Positions 10,319 through 18,057 are shown, numbered from the stretch's first letter. The stretch is DNA of 64,000 nt from Algoriphagus machipongonensis (GCF_000166275.1 NZ_CM001023.1:4508501-4572500); one strand, 5' to 3'. The notes: generated from the sequence alone by a model not told the origin. Numbers and translations: made by a program.

Positions 10319-10753
10319 TTAGGAGAGGTATTTTTCCATTAATGCCGATAAGTCAGCCGGGTCAGGGATGACATGCTTGGCATGATTCTCAGGATTCCAA
10401 ATTTCTATTCGTGAACCGTTACCAGCAACAACTACCTCTTTTTCCAAGCTGGCATAAGCCTGAAATGTCTTTGGTATCAAGAGCCTTCCAGCACTGTCAA
10501 GCTCTACATCGACTACTGTATTGAAAAATGCACGCTGAAGCGCTCGCTGTTCCGGATTATTGATGTTTAAGGACTTGATCTGATTCTCAAGCTTCCGGTA
10601 TTCCACCATAGGATACAGCGCCAAGCAATGATCCTCGGCCATCCGAAGCATCAATCCAGTCCCATTCGCATCTGGAATCGCTGCCTTAATTTTTGCCGGC
10701 AGCGCCAGACGTCCCTTGGGATCTAGCTTACAATCGTAATGGCTGTTGAACAT
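10319..10753 (-). CDS. mraZ: Transcriptional regulator / division protein MraZ
   Basis: DNA-binding regulator at the head of the dcw cluster; in E. coli and Mollicutes MraZ binds direct repeats upstream of its own gene. Two SpoVT/AbrB-like halves are visible: N-terminal with LDPKGRLALPAKIK (about residues 10-23) and C-terminal with LDSAGRLLIPKTF (about 85-97). The paired GR(L)xxP motifs are the family signature. Length 144 is normal. Three tandem boxes matching the MraZ consensus lie 60-90 bases upstream, so autoregulation is very likely. Confidence 0.97.
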   Translation of the reverse strand: MFNSHYDCKLDPKGRLALPAKIKAAIPDANGTGLMLRMAEDHCLALYPMVEYRKLENQIKSLNINNPEQRALQRAFFNTVVDVELDSAGRLLIPKTFQAYASLEKEVVVAGNGSRIEIWNPENHAKHVIPDPADLSALMEKYLS

Positions 10754-10785
10754 CGCTTAATTTTTCCTTGAGTATGTGGTAAAGA

Positions 10786-10793
10786 CAAAAGTA
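10786..10793 (-). promoter_or_regulatory. Putative -7 promoter box of the dcw operon
   Basis: On the minus strand this reads TACTTTTG, an exact match to the Bacteroidota -7 consensus TAnnTTTG. It lies 33 bases before the mraZ ATG, giving a leader of roughly 25-30 bases. No clear TTG is seen at the expected -33 position, which instead is occupied by the MraZ boxes; strong activity without regulation is therefore uncertain. Confidence 0.55.
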
Positions 10794-10810
10794 ATAAAAT
10801 GATATACACA

Positions 10811-10842
10811 TTCTACCACTTCCCCCCACTTTTTCCCACTTT
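10811..10842 (-). promoter_or_regulatory. Three tandem MraZ-binding boxes
   Basis: On the minus strand three direct repeats with an exact 10-bp period read AAAGTGGGAA, AAAGTGGGGG and GAAGTGGTAG. Known MraZ operators are direct GTGGG/TGGGN-type repeats with a 10-bp period upstream of mraZ. The third copy is the weakest. They lie just upstream of the -7 box, overlapping the -33 area, so bound MraZ would be expected to block RNA polymerase. Confidence 0.85.
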
Positions 10843-11034
10843 CTCTTAAAAGTAGCCAAAAGATTCAAGCAAGCCAATATTTAATCAATTATTTCAAGGA
10901 TTTTTTTGGGGATATTTCTATGATTAACAGCTCTTTATAAAATTCAAAAAACCTCCAATTCTGACATTTTGAAGTGTTTTTCTACTAAAAAAATGCAATT
11001 TTATTGAATCCTATTTAGAATTGGAGAAAGAAAG

Positions 11035-11091
11035 TGGGAAGATTTCCCAAATTTTTTTTCAGCTTTCTCAAAAATGTGGGATAATATCCCA
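11035..11091. promoter_or_regulatory. Twin 15-bp palindromes, format TGGGA-N5-TCCCA
   Basis: TGGGAAGATTTCCCA (11035-11049) and TGGGATAATATCCCA (11077-11091) are both perfect palindromes around an odd centre, share the outline TGGGA-N5-TCCCA, and have centres exactly 42 bp apart (four helical turns). This looks like a pair of operator sites for one dimeric regulator. The nearest gene start is mraZ, 280-340 bases away. The TGGG core resembles half of an MraZ box, but here the halves are inverted rather than direct. The binding protein is unknown. Confidence 0.45.
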
Positions 11092-11186
11092 TGAAGTTTT
11101 CTCAAGCCCAAAATTCAACTAGTCAATGTAGAATATTCAAAATTATTGACCAATAGTCAATGACGTTTCTCTTTACTAGGTAAAAC

Positions 11187-11222
11187 AAAAAAAAGACCTG
11201 CCCACCAAGCAAGTCTTTTTTG
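11187..11222 (-). terminator. Rho-independent terminator of the BlaI-M56 operon
   Basis: On the minus strand, arms AAAAAAGACTTGC and GCAGGTCTTTTTT flank a short loop and run into a T tract; the only imperfection is one T-G wobble on this strand, which would be a C-A mismatch on the other, so it is oriented for the minus strand. It lies about 60 bases past the stop of the M56 peptidase gene. Confidence 0.8.
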
Positions 11223-11280
11223 AAGCATCAACACACAATTACCTTTTCAGGTATTTACCGTATTAAGAACGAAGCTTATA

Positions 11281-13359
11281 CTAGTTATCGTCTGATTTAT
11301 TAAGCTGTTCTTCTAATTTTTTTTGAAATTCTTTGATTTTGTCAGCATTCTCCTTTTGCCAAACTTCCATTTTTCGCTGGTATTCTTCCATTTTAGGCTG
11401 CATCTCTTTCTCCCAAGCCTTCATCTTTTCTTCAAATTCCTTCAATTTTGGTTCGTTTGATTTTTGCCATTCTTTCATTTTCGCCTCAAACTCTTTCATC
11501 TTTGGCTCATAGGCTTTTTGCCACTCCTTCATTTTGGCTTCAAACTCCTTCATTTTAGGTTCATTGGCTTTTTCCCACTCTTTCATCTTCTGCTCGTATT
11601 CCTTCATTCTAGGCTCATTTTCCTTCTCCCAAGCCTTCATCTTCTCCTCGAACTCTTTCATTTTTGGCTCCATGGTTTTTTCCCATTCAGCTGCTTTTTT
11701 CTCCATTTCTGCAGCTCGCTCTTCCATCTCTTTTTTCCACTTCTCCTTCTCTGCTTTGGTCATTCCAATGGTATCTTTTTGCATAATTTCCCAATCATCT
11801 CCAAAGTCCCAGAAACTTTCCATTCCTTCAAATTCCATCGGAGGCATAGGAGCCATCTTAAATTCCATTGGAGGCACAGGTGCCATTTCAAATTCAAAAT
11901 CTGGTGCTGGAGCCATTTCAAAGTCCATTTCAGGCGCCATCGCCATCTCAAAGTCCATCACCGGAGCCATAGCGCCTTCTGGAAATTCAGGTACAGGAGT
12001 TAGCTCTAATTCAGGCATATCTTCAAGCTTGATCGTCTTTCCATTTTTCTGGATTACATAAACTCCTTTTTCATGGTTTTTATGGATGACTGTATCTTTA
12101 CCATAAATAATGGTATCGCTTTTAATTTGGATATGGAATTCTTCCGCATCCTTAAGATCAATCACCTCATTTTCAGCATTTACCATCACCGGCACACCAT
12201 CTGTAATAATGATTTTTTCAGTTTTAGAATTAACTGTATCTGAAATTGCCTTGACTACTTTAGGGGAGACCACAGATGCCACTTGAACTTGCTCCAAAGG
12301 CTCTACTTTCTCTGCCTTCGCAGGCACATCTTGCTGCGCACTTGCCATTAGGCCCGCACTTAATAATAGGGTGAATAACATAGGGATAGAAATTATAGGG
12401 TTCTGAGGATAGGTTTGGGCTGGATACCCCATGATCCTCTTAATTCTTTGTAATGTTGGATTTCTTTTTTTGCTGGCAGCTAAGGCCAATTCTGGAGGAT
12501 TTTGCTTTGCAAAATTCAACACTTCTGTCAAACCATAAGCCAGTTCTTTGGCAGAAACACCAGTAGAAACAGCCAGGTCATCGGAAGCATTTTCTCTTAA
12601 TTCTTTTACTGTTTGACTGATCCACCAGAAACAAGGATGGTAGAAAAACACCACTTCCAATGAGGACTGAAATAGATTAGCCAAATAGTCATTTCTCTTG
12701 ATATGAGCCAGTTCATGGGCTAATATTGCCTCCAACTGTGAGGAAGAAAGCTGGAATAATAAGCCAGCAGGTATTAAAATCACAGGCTTCAAAAAGCCAA
12801 ATGTGATGGGAGATTGACCTAAATCAGTAATCCTTAACTGAACATGCTTACTAACTCCAATTTTGTCACCAATATTTTTTACCAATTGGTCTATACTCGA
12901 GTCTTCGTTGGCCCAAGAAGACTTCCTTAAAATTCGAATTTCTGAAAGACTTGTGACCAATCTAAACATGAAGAGCATGGCCCCTAGGAACCAAACGTTC
13001 ACCAATACGGGCAATTGGATTTCAATCCAATGGATTACTCTTGGTATCAATGCCTCTGTACCCATACTTGCTTCGCTCGTCTGAGTCAATATCATCGCAT
13101 CCAAAGCCACCTTATCGAATAGTGAAGCTGGAGCATTTACATCCAATTGATACATAAAGGTGACAAGGGCAACAAGAAACGTCAATCCTAAACTTGACAT
13201 CGCTAATGTGTACTTAAATGCAGGACTCCTTTTGGAGAAGATCTTTAACAACAGCCAAAGTGCTCCACCAATAAGGATCAGTTGCCAAATAGAGTGAACC
13301 AAGGTCCAGCCTAAGGCAAAAAGGAAATTATCCGGGATCAAATCATTTAAAATTGTCAT
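11281..13359 (-). CDS. M56 family (BlaR1/MecR1-like) membrane metallopeptidase with repeat-rich tail
   Basis: Predicted sensor-protease that relieves repression by its operon partner, the BlaI-type repressor. The N-terminal half has about four membrane helices and the zinc-protease motif HELAHIKRND near residue 216, followed by the helix ending SAGLMASAQ. Unlike BlaR1 there is no penicillin-binding sensor domain. Instead the remaining third holds an anti-parallel-looking beta-type stretch, a Met/Pro/Phe-rich segment (about 460-515, repeating MAP and FEMAP), then seven 18-residue charged repeats (559-684) beginning W-E/Q-K. The tail is probably periplasmic. Its ATG overlaps the blaI stop by one base (TGATG). 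The sensed signal is unknown. Confidence 0.9.
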   Translation of the reverse strand: MTILNDLIPDNFLFALGWTLVHSIWQLILIGGALWLLLKIFSKRSPAFKYTLAMSSLGLTFLVALVTFMYQLDVNAPASLFDKVALDAMILTQTSEASMGTEALIPRVIHWIEIQLPVLVNVWFLGAMLFMFRLVTSLSEIRILRKSSWANEDSSIDQLVKNIGDKIGVSKHVQLRITDLGQSPITFGFLKPVILIPAGLLFQLSSSQLEAILAHELAHIKRNDYLANLFQSSLEVVFFYHPCFWWISQTVKELRENASDDLAVSTGVSAKELAYGLTEVLNFAKQNPPELALAASKKRNPTLQRIKRIMGYPAQTYPQNPIISIPMLFTLLLSAGLMASAQQDVPAKAEKVEPLEQVQVASVVSPKVVKAISDTVNSKTEKIIITDGVPVMVNAENEVIDLKDAEEFHIQIKSDTIIYGKDTVIHKNHEKGVYVIQKNGKTIKLEDMPELELTPVPEFPEGAMAPVMDFEMAMAPEMDFEMAPAPDFEFEMAPVPPMEFKMAPMPPMEFEGMESFWDFGDDWEIMQKDTIGMTKAEKEKWKKEMEERAAEMEKKAAEWEKTMEPKMKEFEEKMKAWEKENEPRMKEYEQKMKEWEKANEPKMKEFEAKMKEWQKAYEPKMKEFEAKMKEWQKSNEPKLKEFEEKMKAWEKEMQPKMEEYQRKMEVWQKENADKIKEFQKKLEEQLNKSDDN
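11308..11685 (-). repeat. Seven in-frame 54-bp repeats (18-residue unit)
   Basis: Residues 559-684 of the M56 peptidase split exactly into seven 18-residue units with the pattern W(E/Q)KxxEPKMKEFExKMKx, followed by an 8-residue end. All seven keep the leading Trp (W) and the exact length. Eighteen residues equal five helical turns, so the array probably forms one long charged helix. The units differ enough at DNA level to argue against recent slippage. Confidence 0.9.
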
Positions 13360-13730
13360 CAGGAATCTCGTTCTAATTGGTCTAAAAATTCTCTTATTTC
13401 ATTCAATTCCTCTTTGGAAGGATTTTCTTGCCCAAGCGCCTGCATCACTAATTTTTTTGCAGATCCACCAAATGCTGTAGTCATCAAATTCTTCAATAAA
13501 GACTTTTGTGTCTCTCCTTGGTTGGTAGCAGGCATGTAGATATGCGTTCTACTTTTTTCGTTTCTACTTACCATACCTTTGGCATGCATGATCTGCATGA
13601 TTTTCAGCGTAGTGGTATACCCGGTTTCTTTGGATTTAGAAATCTCTTCGTGAATCTGTCTCACACTGGCTTCCTTCTTTTCCCAAAGCAGGGATAAAAT
13701 CTCTAATTCAGCTTCTGTAGGTTTGCTCAT
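13359..13730 (-). CDS. BlaI/MecI/CopY-family transcriptional repressor
   Basis: Winged-helix repressor predicted to control its own operon with the M56 peptidase. The helix-turn-helix region begins TEAELEILSLLWEKKEASVRQ and continues with TGYTTTLKIMQIMHAKGMV, classic for this family; a C-terminal dimerisation tail follows (about 90-123). The frame stays open to 13787, but I choose the ATG at 13730 (MSKPTEAEL) because the family normally begins there and because a consensus promoter and one operator lie between 13741 and 13764, inside any longer reading frame. It gives a 123-residue protein, the usual size. Confidence 0.93.
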   Translation of the reverse strand: MSKPTEAELEILSLLWEKKEASVRQIHEEISKSKETGYTTTLKIMQIMHAKGMVSRNEKSRTHIYMPATNQGETQKSLLKNLMTTAFGGSAKKLVMQALGQENPSKEELNEIREFLDQLERDS

Positions 13731-13740
13731 GGCTTTGTTA

Positions 13741-13809
13741 TACGACATCTTTCGTACAAAGTTATACGAAGACAATCGTAATATCAAAATATCTACGAAA
13801 ATAATCGTA
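13741..13809 (-). promoter_or_regulatory. Autoregulatory promoter of blaI-M56 with three operators
   Basis: Three 16-bp sites share the perfect format TACGA-N6-TCGTA: 13741-13756, 13765-13780 and 13794-13809. On the minus strand a -7 box TAACTTTG (13757-13764, exact TAnnTTTG) sits between the first two sites with no spare base, and a -33 TTTTG (TTG at 13785-13787, 20 bases before the -7) sits between the second and third. A repressor on all three would cover the promoter fully. BlaI/MecI operators are TACA/TGTA-type palindromes, so TACGA/TCGTA is a plausible variant for the adjacent repressor. Confidence 0.85.
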
Positions 13810-13963
13810 TTAAAAAGTGTTAAATATCAGTTATTCAGAGCTTTTACCCTCAAAATAAACTAGAACATAAGAGGGATATTGTTTCTAGATTCCAACAAGG
13901 AACTTTCTTGCTTAGACATTAGTTGTATAAACATTGAATTTTTAAACAAAACCAACTAATACC

Positions 13964-15073
13964 ATGAGTACGAATCAAGCATTATTACGACCAATCACGG
14001 TCGGAAATAAGAAATTATCCAATAGAGTCTGGATGGCACCTATGACTAGGTCTAGAGCAGCAAATCCGGAAAACAAACCATTCGAAATTCACACTAAATA
14101 TTATGAGCAAAGAGCCTCATCTGGCCTAATTATTACTGAAGGGTCTCAGATATCCAAAAGAGCCGTGGGATACATCAATACGCCAGGGATCTATTCTCAA
14201 GAACAAATTGAGGGTTGGAAGGAAGTAACTAAAGCAGTACATGAGGAAAATGGACATATTTTCATTCAGCTATGGCATGTAGGAAGAATTTCACATCCTG
14301 ACTTCCATAATGGAGAATTGCCATTGGCACCTTCAGCAATCAATCCAAATGAAAAATCCTACACTCCAGAAGGATTTAAGGAAACTGTCACTCCGAAGGC
14401 GATGAGCATTGAAGAAATCAAACAGACCATCGAGGATTTCAAAAATGGAGCTAAAAATGCAATGGAAGCGGGTTTTGACGGAGTAGAAATCCACTCTTCC
14501 AATGGATATTTATTGCACCAGTTTTTCAGCGCAACAAGTAATGTAAGAACTGACGAATATGGTGGAAGCATTGAAAATAGAGCGAAAATTCTTTTTGAAG
14601 TGATTGATGCAATCAAAGAAGTGATGCCCGAGAATAAGATCGGCGTAAGATTGAATCCATCGCTGAATGGTGTTTTTGGAATGAAGGCTGACAAAGAAAC
14701 CATCCCGACTTTCGATTACATCATCAATAAATTGAATGAATACGATTTGGCATACCTGCACTTATCAGAACCATTCACTGACGTTTCGGACATTCCATAT
14801 TTGGAGCCAAACATCGCAAAAAGATATAGACCTATTTATAAAGGCACTTTGGTGATCAACAATCAATTTGATCAAGAAAAAGGTAACAAGATCATCGAAG
14901 AAGGACTGGCTGATGCTGTGGCATTTGGAAAATTGTTTATCTCCAACCCAGATTTACCAATCCGATTTGAAAGCGATGCAGCACTGGCAGAATGGGATCA
15001 GGATACTTTCTATACCCCTGGAGAAAAAGGTTACACAGACTATCCACTCCTCGAGGAATCTAAAGTTGGATAA
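13964..15073 (+). CDS. NADH:flavin oxidoreductase, Old Yellow Enzyme family (alkene reductase)
   Basis: FMN-dependent TIM-barrel oxidoreductase that reduces activated C=C bonds of enones or nitro compounds with NAD(P)H. It starts with LLRPITVGNKKLSNRVWMAPMTRSRA, the usual FMN-binding opening; the substrate-binding motif GVEIHSSNGYLLHQF carries the His-Asn pair, and NVRTDEYGGSIENRAKIL is the conserved OYE block. Length 369 is standard for the NemA/OYE class. It is a single gene followed by a strong terminator and reads away from the blaI operon. The physiological substrate cannot be told. Confidence 0.95.
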   Translation: MSTNQALLRPITVGNKKLSNRVWMAPMTRSRAANPENKPFEIHTKYYEQRASSGLIITEGSQISKRAVGYINTPGIYSQEQIEGWKEVTKAVHEENGHIFIQLWHVGRISHPDFHNGELPLAPSAINPNEKSYTPEGFKETVTPKAMSIEEIKQTIEDFKNGAKNAMEAGFDGVEIHSSNGYLLHQFFSATSNVRTDEYGGSIENRAKILFEVIDAIKEVMPENKIGVRLNPSLNGVFGMKADKETIPTFDYIINKLNEYDLAYLHLSEPFTDVSDIPYLEPNIAKRYRPIYKGTLVINNQFDQEKGNKIIEEGLADAVAFGKLFISNPDLPIRFESDAALAEWDQDTFYTPGEKGYTDYPLLEESKVG

Positions 15074-15082
15074 TCACCAATT

Positions 15083-15108
15083 GGGCCGGATATTCCGGCC
15101 TTTTTTTT
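15083..15108 (+). terminator. Rho-independent terminator after the OYE gene
   Basis: Perfect arms GGCCGGA and TCCGGCC around a 3-base loop, followed by eight T residues. It begins ten bases past the OYE stop and ends about ten bases before the next ATG, so the NRDE gene must have its own promoter inside or upstream of it, or depend on read-through. Confidence 0.92.
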
Positions 15109-15118
15109 ACATTTAAAA

Positions 15119-15907
15119 ATGTGTTTAGTAGCTATTTCCTGGAATATCCATCCTGGGTATCCACTGATAATTCGAGCAAATCGAGATGAGTTTTTCAATC
15201 GGCCCACCGCTAAAGTTCATTTGTGGGAATCTGGATTTTATGGAGGAAAAGATTTGAAGAGCGGGGGAACCTGGATGGGTTTTCACCCAAATGGAAGATG
15301 GGCTTTACTCACAAATTATAGAGATTTTAATAGTCCTAGGAAAGCCCAAATTAGCAGGGGGAAATTGGTGCAGGATTTTTTGGAGAGTACAGTATCTCCG
15401 AAGGATTATTTGGCTTCCGTGGAAGTTAATCAAGATCAATATGATGGATTCAACTTGCTCGTATCAGACGGAGAAAAACTCTTTTATTTCAGCAATTTTG
15501 GAAAAGGAATCTTGGAGTTAGCACCGGGAATTCATGGGCTAAGCAATGGCTTATTGAATGATCCCTGGCCAAAAGTTGAATTGGCTAAATCCGAATTAAA
15601 ACAAGCTACTTCGGAACATTTCACGGTTGACTCCTTGTTAGAAACACTCAAATCCAAAAAGACCTATTCCATAGACCAACTTCCGGACACGGGAGTCCCT
15701 GAAGAAATGGAGATTGGACTTTCTGCTCAATTTATCCGATTGGGAGACAATTACGGAACTGTATCTTCTACTGCTTTGATTTTGGATAAAAGTGGAAAAG
15801 TATGGATGAAAGAGCGGAGTTTTCAACCTGATTACAGTAAATTCACCGATGAAACCTATTCGTTTCATCGCTCAAACCTAGAAATTGATGACCCAGAAAA
15901 TATATGA
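15119..15907 (+). CDS. NRDE family protein (TANGO2-like)
   Basis: Member of the NRDE/TANGO2 family, cytoplasmic proteins with an N-terminal-nucleophile-like fold whose biochemical role is unsettled. The opening MCLVAISWNIHPGYPLI followed by RANRDEFFNRPT is the family signature (Cys2 is the putative nucleophile after Met removal). GGTWMGFHPNGRWALLTNYR and HGLSNGLLNDPWPK are further conserved blocks, and the protein ends with the GTVSSTAL region. Length 262 is typical. It overlaps the downstream YpdA-like gene by 20 bases, suggesting translational coupling. Confidence 0.92.
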   Translation: MCLVAISWNIHPGYPLIIRANRDEFFNRPTAKVHLWESGFYGGKDLKSGGTWMGFHPNGRWALLTNYRDFNSPRKAQISRGKLVQDFLESTVSPKDYLASVEVNQDQYDGFNLLVSDGEKLFYFSNFGKGILELAPGIHGLSNGLLNDPWPKVELAKSELKQATSEHFTVDSLLETLKSKKTYSIDQLPDTGVPEEMEIGLSAQFIRLGDNYGTVSSTALILDKSGKVWMKERSFQPDYSKFTDETYSFHRSNLEIDDPENI

Positions 15908-16862
15908 TGTCTTGATCGTAGGCGGAGGCCCTATTGGTCTTGCTTGTGGTGTTGAAGCTCAAAAAGCAGATCTAGACTATGTGATTCTTGAAAAAGGAGC
16001 TTTAACAAATTCCATTTTCAACTACCCCATCAACATGACTTTTTTCTCCACTTCAGAAAGACTGGAGATGGCAGATATTCCTTTTATGTCCATTGGGAAT
16101 AAGCCTACGAGAACGGAAGCTTTGGAATATTACAGAAGAGTTTTCCTTCATTTTAACCTAAACGTCAAACTTTACGAAGGGGTAGAAACCTTGACAAAAA
16201 ATGGTGAGAATTTCGAGGTTAAGACCTCCAAAGGAACTTATCAAACCAAAAAGATTATCCTAGCAACTGGCTTTTACGATTTACCAAATCTCATGAATGT
16301 TCCCGGTGAAGATTTGCCAAAAGTTCAACACTATTACAAAGAACCTTGGCCATATATCGGCCAAAAAGTACTGGTTGTGGGGGGAGCAAATTCTGCTGTC
16401 GATGCAGCTTTGGAAACTTGGAGAAAAGGAGCCGAAGTCAGTATTGTCCTTTTGGAAGATGAAGTAGACCAAAATGTAAAATATTGGGTTAGGCCCGACA
16501 TCATGAACCGCATCAAAGAAGGTTCGATCACAGCCTATACAAAATCCAGAATCAAAGAAATCCGAGCGCATGAAGTTGTGATATCAACTCCAGAGGGTGA
16601 AGTGACCATTGAAAATGATTTTGTGTTAGCGATGACAGGATACAAACCAAACTTTGCCTTACTCGATCAACTGGGAGTAGAAATGAGCCAAGATGAAAAA
16701 AGACAACCCTGCTACGATGAATTAAATCAAGAATCTAACGTGCCGGGAGTTTATTTGGCAGGAGTGGTTTGTGGTGGACTGAATACAAGGGAATTCTTTA
16801 TTGAAAACAGCATCATCCATGCAGAGACGATTATGAGTGATATTAAGGAGAAGTTGAGTTAA
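15888..16862 (+). CDS. ypdA: YpdA-family putative bacillithiol disulfide reductase
   Basis: FAD/NAD(P)H-binding thioredoxin-reductase-like oxidoreductase. Characterised YpdA (Bdr) of Firmicutes reduces oxidised bacillithiol. The FAD loop is VLIVGGGPIGLACG (about residues 7-20), the NADPH loop VLVVGGANSAVDAAL at about 162-176, and the sequence NSIFNYPINMTFFSTSERLE with TREFFIENSI near the end matches YpdA well. No CxxC redox pair is present, as in the family. I use the ATG at 15888 rather than a TTG one codon earlier. bshA, for bacillithiol synthesis, lies elsewhere in this window, supporting this role. Confidence 0.92.
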   Translation: MTQKIYDVLIVGGGPIGLACGVEAQKADLDYVILEKGALTNSIFNYPINMTFFSTSERLEMADIPFMSIGNKPTRTEALEYYRRVFLHFNLNVKLYEGVETLTKNGENFEVKTSKGTYQTKKIILATGFYDLPNLMNVPGEDLPKVQHYYKEPWPYIGQKVLVVGGANSAVDAALETWRKGAEVSIVLLEDEVDQNVKYWVRPDIMNRIKEGSITAYTKSRIKEIRAHEVVISTPEGEVTIENDFVLAMTGYKPNFALLDQLGVEMSQDEKRQPCYDELNQESNVPGVYLAGVVCGGLNTREFFIENSIIHAETIMSDIKEKLS

Positions 16863-16869
16863 TGCTGAA

Positions 16870-18057
16870 TTAATTTGCCTGTAACTCTCCCCAGTAAACA
16901 GTAAATTCCTCCGCCTCTACATTGGGATCTGGTTTTTTCATCCAGACTATTTTGCCCTTTTCAACCATAAACCCGTTTTGGTGCATCTTAGGCAGATTAA
17001 CAGGAATCATTTCTCCATTTGGCTTCCTTAGAATAGTTCGCATTTTAGCTTCTTCACTAAGCCTCTTTTTGGTTTCATCCGGTGCATCACCCGCCACAAC
17101 CAAAGCAATAGCTTCTTTATCTTTTGGGCTTGGTGAATAGGTGATTAATAAATCTTCTCCGTATTGAGTTAAGTTAATAATGGAAGAAGGATAAGCTCGT
17201 TTTTCAAAACTATTAATTTTACCTAATTCAATCGCCCCTTCTTCAAAGCCGGGATGAGTTTCAAACCCCTCAAGTTCCAAGTCTATTGTTTCCACCAATT
17301 CGGGAGTTTCTTCGCCCCAATTGTAGATATATAAAGTGGGTTCACCCTTAAACATCAGGTAGAGCAAATTACTCTTCTGATCAAAATGAAAAATTGGCCT
17401 GAAGTCTCTAAAGTAAAAAACATTTCCATTCAGAAACTGAGAGCTTTCCGGGAATGGGATCAACTTTTTGGTTTCATTAGTTTGAATATCCGTCATCAAG
17501 ATATTCTTTCTTTCCTTTAAAAATTCCGCATCATACTTCCCATCAAAATCTTCTATAATATCTAGAGAGTAAAGCAAGTATTCTTTCCCATTTTTCTCTA
17601 TCAGCTGTTCATTATCAAATAAAGAAATCGCAGAACCCAAGCCAACCTGATCTTGAAAAATCCTAAAATCCTGAACAACTTCACCTTCTATCTTAAGAAC
17701 TTTCACTCCATACATAATATCAACAATCACAAGATTCCCATTCTTGTCCAATAAGAAATTTGAAGAAGCCATGCTAAACCTGCCGGGAACATCACCCTCT
17801 TTATTCCATTGATTCTCTAGCTCCCCTTCTTTATTAAAAATATAAACCTGCGAGGAAGCCATATCTCTAAAAACATACTGACCTCCTTGCTCCCCTTGAT
17901 ATAAAAAAACTCTTGCCAGGATATCTTTTACCGTTAAAGAGTCAGTTTTTTGAAATTCGTAGCTTAACTCTTGGGAGTTTTCTGCTTCTGAAGATTTTGG
18001 GGTTTCACATGCAAAAAGCACAAATAGTAAGGCGTAAAAAGTTGAATAGTTTCTCAT
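16870..18057 (-). CDS. Lipoprotein with predicted six-bladed beta-propeller (DUF4221-like)
   Basis: Secreted lipoprotein of unknown role. The signal peptide ends at the lipobox LLFVLFAC with Cys16-17 as the lipidated residue. The mature part is made of repeated beta-strand segments such as QVYIFNKEGELENQWNKEGD and NLVIVDIMYGVKVLKIEGEV, which resemble 6-bladed propeller (BF3164/DUF4221) lipoproteins of Bacteroidota. No catalytic motif is visible. It is transcribed convergently with the ypdA-like gene, only 7 bases apart. The function is open; binding of peptide or glycan is only a guess. Confidence 0.75.
   Translation of the reverse strand: MRNYSTFYALLFVLFACETPKSSEAENSQELSYEFQKTDSLTVKDILARVFLYQGEQGGQYVFRDMASSQVYIFNKEGELENQWNKEGDVPGRFSMASSNFLLDKNGNLVIVDIMYGVKVLKIEGEVVQDFRIFQDQVGLGSAISLFDNEQLIEKNGKEYLLYSLDIIEDFDGKYDAEFLKERKNILMTDIQTNETKKLIPFPESSQFLNGNVFYFRDFRPIFHFDQKSNLLYLMFKGEPTLYIYNWGEETPELVETIDLELEGFETHPGFEEGAIELGKINSFEKRAYPSSIINLTQYGEDLLITYSPSPKDKEAIALVVAGDAPDETKKRLSEEAKMRTILRKPNGEMIPVNLPKMHQNGFMVEKGKIVWMKKPDPNVEAEEFTVYWGELQAN

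Larger units (their letters stand above)
10754..11280. other. 527-bp intergenic region upstream of mraZ
   Basis: No coding sequence found. It holds, from left to right: a -7 box and three MraZ boxes of the dcw promoter (10786-10842); an AT-rich stretch with no recognisable element (10850-11020); two 15-bp palindromes of format TGGGA-N5-TCCCA (11035-11049 and 11077-11091); a 6-bp inverted repeat ATTGAC-N5-GTCAAT at 11145-11161 with a further AGTCAATG at 11121; and the terminator of the M56 peptidase gene (11187-11222). The middle part is unusually structured for a simple leader and could hide a small RNA or a second regulatory site. Confidence 0.6.

Noticed and set aside
11464..12061. Two long antisense open frames opposite the M56 tail
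   Set aside because: They mirror the low-complexity repeats of the sense gene, whose codon bias keeps the opposite strand free of stops; the translated products (Phe/His/Leu- and Ser-rich) look like no protein family.
13731..13787. Longer start for the BlaI-type repressor (up to 19 extra residues)
   Set aside because: The extension contains the -7 box and two operator copies; the family begins at the shorter ATG.
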